64,000 nt of DNA from Adiantum capillus-veneris (taxonomy: Eukaryota > Streptophyta > Polypodiopsida > Polypodiales > Pteridaceae), in the NCBI GenBank assembly GCA_014529385.2, contig CM043955.1, positions 153,064,140 through 153,128,139 on the forward strand, in the 5' to 3' direction. This document shows positions 9,908 through 18,504 of this stretch, piece by piece (the first letter of the stretch is position 1; every line of letters begins with the position of its first letter). The position numbers were made by a program, and so were the translations under genes. The notes below the pieces were generated by a model. The model did not search any database. It worked only from the letters and a program-made list of their open reading frames with translations, and was not told the origin of the DNA.

Positions 9908-10512
9908 ATGTCCCGCACAAAGCAAACAACAAGGAAGGTTTATCCTGGCCAGTCTGGTCCGCAGGGCCAAGCTAGCTCGTCTATAGTGTAACCGTCATCA
10001 CAGGTGATTCCGGGCAAGACCATGCCGCAGTTACGGGCAACAATGCGAAGAAGAAGATACGAGCAAAATAGGAGCATTCTACTCAAACTTTGTAAGCTCC
10101 AAAAGCACATTTCATTGGCAATACCTAAACTGCCATTCCAAAGAGTTGTTCGCGAGATTTGCGAGGAACACAACCTGAATTTCCGGTGGTCTCGAAGTGC
10201 AATGGGTGCTTGCACGAGGCCGCCGAGGATTTTCTTGTAGAGCGTTTCCAGGTTAGCTACATTCTCTTCGCCCACGCCCATAGGACAACATTGATGCCGC
10301 GAGACATCAACACACTTCGCCTTCTCAGGTTCAGGTATGACAAAACAATACCGCCTACCGGTATTTCGAACCGAAAGATGGACAATATTCTTAGAATACC
10401 ACCTATTGACAAGGTCAAAGTTCATGAAGTGTCTACACAAATGCATCGATACAGCACCCGTCTCAACACCGAGCGGGACACAACAGAAGATGATAGTGAG
10501 AGATTGGAGTAG
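9908..10512 (+). CDS. Divergent histone H3 variant, CENH3-like (frameshifted)
   Basis: The ATG at 9908 opens with SRTKQTTRK, matching the H3 tail around K4 and K9. Directly reading on meets a TAA at 9988, but a 66-bp GT-AG intron (9938-10003) restores the frame and aligns the next residues (PGKTMPQLRAT) with the GGKAP-QLAT part of H3. About 16 tail residues, including the K27 region, are missing. The fold follows: PKLPFQRVVREI, FRWSRSAM, HEAAEDFLV and HRTTLMPRDI. Trp in loop 1 and EDF in helix 2 resemble plant centromeric H3. One G appears missing in the run at 10204-10206, shifting the frame. After helix 3, either the frame runs 60 residues more to the TAG at 10510-10512, or a consensus AG/GTATGA donor at 10334 ends the protein within a few residues of the usual H3 length. 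CENH3 identity is inference; H3 family membership is strong. Confidence 0.8.
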
Positions 10513-10740
10513 TTACGCCTTGAGATGATGGAGGAACAAATGGTAGATGCCATCAGTGACGCCAACGCTGATGATTTTTCAGTGTTGTTTCCCTATGTCC
10601 ATGTTGGCCTTTCTGTGTGGGGATGCATTCTGTATTTTCCCTATCACCCCCACGAGATTGCAATTTTACAGACGAGAGAACTCACAGACTCAATCATCAA
10701 TTGCTTGCTTTGGTGCGTGCTATTCTTTTTTTCACAATAA
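10513..10740 (+). pseudogene. Possible further exon after the H3-like gene
   Basis: The same frame as the H3 C-terminal extension stays open past the single TAG at 10510-10512. It contains MMEEQMVDAISDAN and then HEIAILQTRELTDSIINCLLW. A donor-like TG/GTGCGTG follows near 10711. Joining that donor to an acceptor-like AG at about 12240 keeps the frame into the exon at 12242. The antisense duplicated segment (10834-12236) would then sit inside an intron. This is a model only. No domain was recognised. Confidence 0.35.
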
Positions 10741-10833
10741 ATTCTTTTAATATATTCAATTTTCTATGACACGAATTTCTTTACAATTTTGTAGTTTCAA
10801 ATTTGCCTTGGAATATGCAAGATGATTCTCTAT

Positions 10834-12236
10834 ACATTGGAGCTTCTCTATTCTTCATCTTCGTCAGGAAAAGTTACAAAATATTCTGGCCTTTTTGGCT
10901 GTTGTGTGTTATCGTCTTCTTCCTGCCTTGGTCTTTTGCAACCTAGTCCTACAAGTTTGTTTGTCGACAATACATTTGTCTCCACCTCCACAGCCACAAG
11001 AGACATTTCTTCAGTAGGCAGATGCGCAATTGGTTGTTTATTGCGAAACATAGCATGCTTGTGATACTCTAGTAATTGCACAAGGTCAGTGATTCCGCAT
11101 GCCAAACCATATGCTGCTTGGATAAAAAAATAGCGACCACGCAAACCATACATTCTTGGCCCTTGGCCAAACATATACAATGCGACCTTTTTTTCTAAAA
11201 GCATTACTTTATCTGCGTTCCACCTAATGACGGCCCCTCCTAAATATCTTGAAAGTGTCTTCAACGTCATCAAGGGTAGCTCCGCGTTGTCATTGGAGAA
11301 GGACAAATGGAAGACCAAAAAACTCGGATACTTAAGATTCTTTAAGTATTGACCGAGAGAGGAATTCTTCCCTAAATCTCCCATGCCTCGTCCACGAGGG
11401 CGAGGAATGAAGGTTTCATCATAGACCACCAACTGCACAAATTAAAGTTATGAAATGAGATAAGTAGAAAACAAAAAGGTAAGGCAAATAAAAAAAGATT
11501 ACCTTCTGGTTTTCATCTTCCTCAAGAAAGTCCTCATTCCATAGGTTGATGCCGCCCTGACCTCCAGTGGGCGCATTGGAGGTTGAGGCCAAAGATGATG
11601 AAGAAGTGCTTTCCGTACCCATTTCGTCAATCCCTAGCTTTTTTTGCACTTCCATGAACTCCTTTTCTGTTGGAAGCATGCGCTCATACCTAGCAACATC
11701 ATTGTAAATCATCACAAGTGCACTTGCGGGGTCAATGAACTCATCGTCATTTACATGGGCATCTATAACAGAATACTTGTTGTGCTCAGGGTCAATGACA
11801 GCATCATCCTCTTCGAGATTCTGTGCCACAATGGCAAGGAAATAGTTCTCTCGAAGGTCAAAAAGCTCCATAATGTCGTTAAGCATGACATATTGCAAAT
11901 CACCAATAGGTATGGTAGGTAGAACACTAGTAGGCAAAGCACCCTCCTGAAGCTAGACTCCCTCTGAAAACTGCAAGGCAAGGCTTCCCCGAGACTTGGG
12001 CTCTTGACCCTCCCCAGTCTGATTCTCTAGCGAGGCCTCTGCAACATCAACATGCTCATCCAAAATTAAATGCAAATATAAAATAAAACCTTCATAATAT
12101 TCAGCCACACGACACTTGCGGTTATGAAGTGTACACTTGTAGTCTGTTTTGCGCAAGTGCACTGGCAGCTTAAGGCACTCCTAGAAAATATGTGTTTCTT
12201 GGAGGAGTCCGAATTGATATCCTTCATGTGAACAAA
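10834..12236. repeat. Duplicated segment, copy 2 (1.4 kb)
   Basis: Direct second copy of 7669-9068. It starts within a few bases of CTATACATTGGAGCTTC and ends at ATGTGAACAAAA. The copy stops before the 5' exon present in copy 1, so it is a truncated duplicate lying just after the H3-like exons. Confidence 0.9.
10848..12162 (-). CDS. Unrecognised gene, copy 2 (more intact, lacks 5' exon)
   Basis: Minus-strand order: a block with YKCTLHNRKCRVAEYYEGF from 12162, then a frame change near 11955. An open exon follows from 11937 (PTSVLPTIPIGDLQYVMLND, later VNDDEFIDPASALVMIYND, then a Ser/Thr-rich linker). An intron of about 85 bp (GTAATC at about 11501 to GTGCAG at about 11434) comes next, and then a terminal exon to 10848 with PRPRGRGMGDLG, WNADKVMLLEKKVALYMFG and an acidic DEDEE end. 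The stops that break copy 1 are absent, so the C-terminal 330 or so residues are coding-competent. A KRPRQEEDD-like segment could be a nuclear localisation signal. There is no match to a family I know. Without the MDPF exon and its promoter it may be unexpressed. Confidence 0.5.
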
Positions 12237-12241
12237 AAAGG

Positions 12242-13420
12242 ATGTCAAATGAATTCATCAACAGCTACAAAGGTCGTGTGAAAGATTTTCGCTTGTCTCA
12301 AATGGGAAAGATAGTGAAAGAGGTGCTCATTGAGCATATGCACTCCGAACTACGACTACAACAGTCACCTTTGGGGTGTCCTTCTCATAGACCAAATTGT
12401 GTGACTACTATATTGCTAAAAAGACTTTAAAGATCCTTCAAGTTATTTTGTTGACTATTTCTTGTGACCATTCTCTTATCTTTTGTTTTTGCAGATATTT
12501 ATCCTTCTAACAAAGAAGACTGGCAACCAGTTGAGTGCATAATTGGTATTTTTGATGCTTTTCATGCTTCGGTGGGAGAACTTATGTATAGGACTAGTGC
12601 GAGAAGAGCTCTCGCAGAGAGGGGAGTTTTCTTTTACGACTACTTTTACAACGCCCCTTGCTTTGTCCATGGATTTGGCACTTTGAAACCTTTCCCTCTT
12701 CCCCAACAAGATTCCTGAAAGTGGCCAGTTCCAACTTCAGAATCCTCTGAGTGTTTTAAACTCAAGCTTCATCAGGAAATTTTGAAGTGTTTGCGACCAA
12801 ACATTGCAAGCAGGCAAGTACGAGTCAGTCTGTTTATGCCATTACATGTCTTTATAGATTTCTTCCACGATGAGGAGGTTAGAAAAACAGAAACCATGTT
12901 CAGCTGCAAATCCCAAACTTGCCTTGATTTTTTGGATGATAATTGGGATGTCAGTGATTCTGAAGGCATTTTGTGCAAAGTTGACAAGCGCTCGATTGTG
13001 TGCAAGTGTATGATAGCATCACATAATTTTATAGTTTCTTTCTACTACATGAGGTGGCATCGAGTGAATGGTCAGTTGGTAGCTATGGGTCAAGATTTAA
13101 GTGACAATGCTTTTAATCCCTTGATGTCCATCGAGATATGGTTTTCAAATTATTTGCTTACAGTTGTGTGGTCAGATCAAATTTCACTTTAAGACAGGTT
13201 CGAGAGGATCTGTTAAATGAGTCCAATCTCAATTTGCCTTCAAAATTTGTTTTCAAGTGTAACATGCAAAAGGTACTAAGCTACATGTATTACTTTTATA
13301 CATTGATGTTTCTATTGTGCTCATGTATCCCAATGTCTTATCGCGTACGTTGCATTGTAGGTACCTCACAGACAAGAAAATACGACTCTTTGTGCACAAA
13401 TTACCAGCGATAGACTTGAA
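12242..13420 (+). pseudogene. Unrecognised multi-exon gene, broken
   Basis: Exon-like blocks: 12242-12430 (MSNEFINSYKGRVKDFRLSQ); 12495-13192 after a TTTTTGCAG acceptor, reading IYPSNKEDWQPVECIIGIF and FYDYFYNAPCFVHGFGTLK with one in-frame TGA at 12716-12718, then PLHVFIDFFHDEEVRK and a Cys-rich stretch; then, in another frame, QVREDLLNESNLNLPSKFVF to about 13270. A GTACTAAG donor and TTGTAG acceptor (about 13361) add a short last exon ending near 13420. Apart from the TGA and one frame change the blocks look protein-coding. I do not recognise the family. It may be the continuation of the H3-like transcription unit. Confidence 0.45.
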
Positions 13421-13446
13421 ATAGTGAACTAATTGTACACAATGAT

Positions 13447-13896
13447 TCAAATACTATTCTCAAAGATTACTCGACAAAGGCAACTCTCTACATTACCAAA
13501 CACCATTGGATCCTCACTCTCCCATCTTTTGGAAAGATGTACACAACATTTTGTAAACTTTGAACCATAATCAAAACAAAACTCAAATTTCGATCCACTG
13601 CTTGTAATCAACTTCTCAAAAGTACATTTCATAATCTCTTTCTAATCTTGTGCGTGAGGTGATGTGGGGGATGTTGGTTGAGGTTGAGGAGAGGTGGTGG
13701 CTTGGGGGTTTGGGGGCTCTGGAGTTGCTTCATGAGTAGGAGAGGTGCTGGGTGAGGGGTTTGGGGGCTCTGGAGCTACTTCATAAGCAGGAGAGGTGCT
13801 GGGTGGTGGGGGGCTCGGCAGAACCCAACTTCCAATGGTGACTATGGTAGACATCCAGCGACCATGGTCTAAGTCAAAGCTGTTTAATAGTTCCAC
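13447..13896 (-). CDS. Two small minus-strand ORFs, one Pro-rich with duplicated unit
   Basis: 13642-13896 encodes 84 residues that become Pro/Ser/Thr-rich, with two copies of a module holding EAT/EVA-PEPPNPxxS. At DNA level this is a 51-bp tandem repeat (13707-13757 and 13758-13808). 13447-13632 encodes 61 residues (starting MKCTFEKLITSS) with several Cys. They are close and in the same direction, so they could be exons of one gene, but no splice model was convincing. Confidence 0.3.
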
Positions 13897-13905
13897 AGAT
13901 TTAAC

Positions 13906-14434
13906 AGAGGCAGATGGTCATCGTGGTTGTCTTCCTTCCATCTCTTCTTTTATTAGGTGCGAAGTGACACTACCCAAAAACGATAAAAGAAAAGAGGCTC
14001 ACTAGTTTACACAAGAAGTAGTAGCTTGAAAAGTGTTTATCAAAAGGTGTGCCTCATTGAATGTGAGCTATGGCACATTCGGCGTTTGTCGCCCATGGCA
14101 GGGGAATAATTTGCACAAATCGCATCGTATCTTCTTATTCAGATCTTTTTAATAGAAAAAAACTCTTCTTTGAAACCGCAAAAATTTGAGATAAAAATCA
14201 AATAAATTGGAGCTACCGTTGTGGTGACTCAAACTCTATTGGTCGAACAACATTCTCTCCGCCAAAAAGTCCTTTTTTGAGTCCAAACTTTTCCTAATGA
14301 AGGTAAACGGGCAGTCTACCTAGGTGGAAAATCTATCATCCACGAGTTTCAAACCCTCAGATTGTTTCCCTCACCTGACCCTGCTAGGTTTTGTTCTATC
14401 CCTCTCTTTCCTTCCCTTATTCTACCATCTTGAT
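13906..14434. other. No gene seen
   Basis: AT-rich unique-looking sequence between the Pro-rich ORF and the first LTR. No convincing ORF, repeat or RNA was found. Confidence 0.5.
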
Positions 14435-14657
14435 TGTGCGCTTTACCGCACGTATCGAAGGCTGGGGACTTGCCTGTACACCATGTGTGAGCCACGGAAG
14501 GTTGCAAGCACACAACTAGATGAACCTAGCAATCTCAAAGGAACAATGGAGTGTCACTCATTGCTCAATGCTTCCGTCGTGAAGGATCCTATGCCGCAAA
14601 GAAGAAGGAGCCACTGTTGATGCCATGCTCAATCGCCTCACCGCCGTAATGTTTGAT

Positions 14658-14735
<78 letters not shown>

Positions 14736-15057
14736 CATACACACACACACACACAAATACACACATGAGCACACAAAGGAGAAGGAGACAGAGATGGACC
14801 AAGAGCACTTCTTAACTTACACCTCCAAGTATGAGAATTTTTAGATCAAATAGACCTTTTATAAGAGTTTAACCCATTCACGCATGGGCACCCATAGTGA
14901 CCGGTCGTTGCAAAACTATTGTAAAAATAAGATAAGTGGTGCGCCTCTCATTGGCGATCACCTACACACCTATTGGATGGACAAGCCCGGTCCATGACTC
15001 AATCAAATAAATAATATGCGTCCGTCAAAGAAGATGGGTTGTCTGTCAGGGTTAACA
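14435..15057. mobile_element. Solo-like LTR of the (CT)n LTR family, copy 1
   Basis: It begins TGTGCGCTTTACCG and ends AGGGTTAACA, giving TG..CA termini. It matches 49536-50178 over the whole length, including an internal (CT)n tract (14661-14732) followed by AAGCATACACAC. The flanks TTGAT and TGCCC do not form a target duplication and no primer-binding site adjoins it, so it is a solo or isolated LTR. Confidence 0.75.
14661..14732. repeat. (CT)36 microsatellite inside LTR
   Basis: Located at the same LTR position as the longer (CT)n tract at 49772-49870, so the tract was present in the parent LTR. Confidence 0.95.
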
Positions 15058-15194
15058 TGCCCCCCTTCTTGATGTAGATTCCATCCTCGAAAGCTATTGA
15101 GATGAAGCCCGTTCATCGACGTGGAAGAGCATCCAAGATTGAATGTCCTTATCCTTCTTCATCACTACAAAATCAACTGAAATTATGCCAAAAT

Positions 15195-15378
15195 TTATTG
15201 CACGTGGCGAAGGCTGGGGACTTGTCTGTACACCGTGTGCGAGCCATAGAAGGATGCAAGGACACAACTAGACAAACCTAGCAATCTCAAAGGAACAATG
15301 GTGTGTCACTCACCACTCAATGCTTCCATCGTGAAGGATACTATGCTACAAAGAAGAAGGATCTGCCACCAATGCCGT
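15195..15378. mobile_element. Fragment of the (CT)n LTR family, copy 3
   Basis: The block GCGAAGGCTGGGGACTTG to GAAGAAGGATCTGCCACC matches the first 160-180 bp of the LTRs at 14435 and 49536. It is cut at 15379 by the copia element's LTR, so the copia inserted into it. Just upstream, at 15163, CACTACAAAA resembles a transposon terminus but has no partner. Confidence 0.65.
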
Positions 15379-15604
15379 TGTTGCCATATACATGTGGTAG
15401 TGATGTGTGTGAACACACTAGGACCGCCAGGGCATTTTTTCCCTCTTTAGGAGGTTTTTCCCCCCGAGCATTGTATATACGCCTATCACTCTAGGGCTAT
15501 CTATATTTCCATTGCATACTAAGAAACACACTCTCTATTGTGTGCCTTGAGCTTCCTTCGTCTTCTCCAAGCTGTGTGTGTTTCTCTACAACCCTAATTC
15601 CAAC
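15379..15604 (+). repeat. 5' LTR of copia 1
   Basis: Starts TGTTGCCATATACATGTGG and ends just before the primer-binding site. The first 110 bp recur at 51342. The exact 3' base is uncertain because no second LTR is present. Confidence 0.7.
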
Positions 15605-15607
15605 GAT

Positions 15608-15619
15608 TGGTATCAGAGC
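15608..15619 (+). other. Primer-binding site of copia 1
   Basis: TGGTATCAGAGC is complementary to the 3' end of initiator tRNA-Met, the usual copia primer. Confidence 0.85.
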
Positions 15620-15934
15620 AGGTTACGTCCTCCCGGGCTAAGTCTCCAGCTGCTCCAGCACACGCCTGCTCATTTTCTCTGATTAATTACAGTGAGGTTT
15701 GGCGAGTGTTTGTAGGTCTGCTCAGATTTTTGATTAGGGCTCATTTCGGCCTCTGTTTTCACTACAGGCACCTGCACTAGCAATTTTGTCATTTTGTGCA
15801 GAATTTCTGTCAGTGCCGATTTTTTCATAATGGGTGCCTTACAGTCTTCTACGGTTTGTGCTATATAGCACGTGTTGCTCCCATTCTATTTCTCCTATTT
15901 TCGGGAAGTTTTCACATCACGTGCAGCATTTACC

Positions 15935-16990
15935 ATGGCTGACAACAACACAGATGTCTTCAAGATGTTTGTTACTGAGGACAGGTTGGATGGGAACAAT
16001 TACCCTACGTGGGCTTATATGATGCAACACGTTCTTGTGTCAAAGGGCGTCTGGAATATTGTGCAGGGCGTTGATGTACATCCTCGTTCTGAGGATGTAG
16101 GCGATGTTGAGGATGTTGCAAGTCTTGTTGCAAGGATTGCTGCTATTAGAGTTGTTTTGCCTACGGTAGAACAAGCTCGCTGGGATGTAAAGGATACGCA
16201 GGCTTATGCATTGATGGAGTTGTCTGTGAAGCGCACCATTGTTCCTCACATCCGTCCAGCAAAATCTGCAAAACACGCTTGGGATATATTGGCTGGTCTT
16301 TATGCAAGTCGCAATGAGACTAAAATTTCTTTGCTACGTAAAGAGCTGGAGTCAAAGATTATGCATGAGGAAGATGATATGGACACTTTTCTTGCTGGTG
16401 TCAAGGATATCAATGAGAAACTTATTTCTGTAGGTTAAGTCATTTCAGACAATTCCCTTGTGCAGACTGTTCTTGATGCCTTACCAAATTCCTACCAGAC
16501 TTTTGCTAGTACTTGGAGACTGATGACCCAAGGAAATCCTAAAGTTGTCAAGTTTGATGCATTATGCACATTGATGTTGCAAGAATCACTTTCCAAAAAA
16601 AATAGGACTAGGCAGCGTGCAGTTGACAGGCTTTTATTGCTTCTCAAAGAAAGGGTGGTAACAACAATGCAGCCACTTCTTATGGTTCTGTTGCGGGTGG
16701 CAAAACTTCTTTTCCTAATGCTTCTGCTGGAAGCAATTCGTCTGGAAATTCTGGTGATAAGGGAAAAAAGAAAATGCGTTGCCATTATTGTAAAGCTAAT
16801 GATCACTTGATCAAGTCGTGTCCTAAGTTGAAGGCCAAAGAGGCTAAGAAGAAAGAGGGTGGTTCCACTACAAATGCTGGTTCCACTACAAATGCAGCCA
16901 TTGTTGAGTCTTCTATGAAAGGAGACTGTGTTGATGATGTTGATGCAGAATGGGCTTTTAGCGCAGAGTGCACTTACAATCTTGTTGTCC
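15935..16990 (+). pseudogene. copia 1 gag
   Basis: Gag packages the element RNA. The ATG at 15935 opens MADNNTDVFKMF, and 168 residues follow to a TAA at about 16436-16438, with YPTWAYMMQHVL and RPAKSAKHAWDILAGLYASR. The reading continues beyond the stop (LDALPNSYQTFASTW) and, after frame changes, to a CHYCKANDHLIKSC knuckle near 16780 followed by Lys-rich sequence. A second, inverted copy of the same gag is at 42245-43500. Confidence 0.85.
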
Positions 16991-16999
16991 ATGATGCAT

Positions 17000-18504
17000 G
17001 CTTGTCAATTGGTGAAGATTCACATGTGTGGTATTTCAACAATGGTGCTACAAAACACATTACCTCACATCGTGAATTGTTCACCTCTCTCGAGTCTCTT
17101 CCTCATGGGAATTCAGTCACTTGTGCCAAAAATGCCTCTTATCCGGTTACTACTACAAATGGCAGTTCCTTCACACTTGTTGATGCACTTTATGTATCTG
17201 GGATCAAGAAGAATATATCTCTTGTCTGTATCCGCACTTGCTAGAATTAGACTTGTAGTCAAATTTGTGGGTGACAGATGTACAGTTCATGATCTCAGTT
17301 TTGGTGATGAAATTGTTGCATCTGGCCTTTTGTGCCGTGGACTGTATAAGCTCACTTTGTATGACAAGTGTGGACAAAATTTTGCAAATGTTGTTGCAGA
17401 TTCAAGGGCTTTTTCAAATGCAAAACTTTGGCATGCACGTTTGCTGCATTTGCAAAAATCTGATATGGTTGCTTCTTTGCCGCCTCTTGAAGAACCTGTC
17501 AAACATGTTTATGAATGCTGTATTTTGGGTAAGATGCAGCGTTCTAAGCTTCCAAAGGATGGTTTAGTTCGGGCCACATGCAGGTTGCAGCTTGTGCATA
17601 GTGATGTTTGTGGACCCATGAAAACTCCATCCTTGGGCAATTACCTTTATTTCGTGACTTTTATTGATGATTACTCCAGGGATGCATGGGTATTTCTGCT
17701 TAAAGCAAAGTCCGAAGTTTTTATGTGCTTCAAACAATTTCTGGCTATGGCTGCAAATGTCTCAAAATGTACTATGGGCACCCTCTGTTCCGATCGAGGG
17801 GGGGAGTATATGTCTCATGAATTCAATGCATTTATGGCTGGTCGTGGGATAAAACACCAATGTACAGTGCCTTATACAACTTAGCAAAATGGTGTTGCTG
17901 AGAGAAAAATAGGTCACTTGCGGAAATGGCACGATGTATGGTCAAAAGTCAAGCTTTGCCACATTCTTTTTGGCTTGAGGCCATCATGTGTGCCACTTAT
18001 GTACTAAACAGGTGTCCTACAAAAGCTTTGCAGTCTATTACTCCATATGAAGCATGGCATGATAGAAAGCCTTCTATTGAGCACATGCGTGTTTTTGGCT
18101 GTTTGGCATATGCTTTGGTGCCACAAACAAAGAACAGAAAATTGGATGATAAGGCTGTCAAATGTATTTTTGTTGGTTATAGTGCTGAAAGAAAAGGTTA
18201 CATGTTGTATCATCCGCAAACAAAACGTATTCTGGTTTCACGGGATGTAGTGTTTGTGGAAGATTCTGTTCAGCCCTTGCTGTCATGTACTAGAGACAGT
18301 AATGTAAGCTCACATGACATTTATGACACTCTGTTGCCTCTTTTCAGTGGTGTGAATACAAATGTAAGTTCCAATGAGGCAAATGTACAGCCTATGGGGA
18401 TTTCTGAAAATGTTACAGATGAGCCTATTACTGATGCAGATGTACATGATGTACTTGATGAGGAAAGGGCTGAAAATGAGCAGGCTAGAGGTATGCCAAA
18501 ATGA
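17000..18504 (+). pseudogene. copia 1 protease and integrase
   Basis: VWYFNNGATKHIT near 17027 is the protease site with the catalytic Asp replaced by Asn. GAG-pre-integrase (LWHARLLHLQKSDMVASL) follows, then the integrase core with VHSDVCGP, FIDDYSRDAW and CSDRGGEYMS. A TAG at 17882-17884 interrupts the segment just before QNGVAERK, which carries the catalytic Glu. The integrase C-terminal region (from about 17926) runs to 18504 with HMRVFGCLAYALVP. Confidence 0.85.

Noticed and set aside
9940-10446. 168-residue minus-strand ORF opposite the histone gene
   Set aside because: It is a shadow of the H3-like coding strand and has no motif of its own.
10525-10711. Ulp1-type SUMO-protease similarity (LQTRELTDSIINCLLW)
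   Set aside because: The segment loosely recalls the L-x-D-x-x-I-N motif, but no His, Asp or Cys catalytic motif follows in any nearby exon.
7669-13450. Viral (large DNA virus) origin of the histone and unknown genes
   Set aside because: The genes have GT-AG introns and TATA boxes at plant-like spacing, and no capsid, polymerase or other viral hallmark gene lies near.
15163-15180. CACTACAAAATCAACTG as a transposon terminus
   Set aside because: It resembles a generic CACTA start, but no second end, array or transposase lies on either side.
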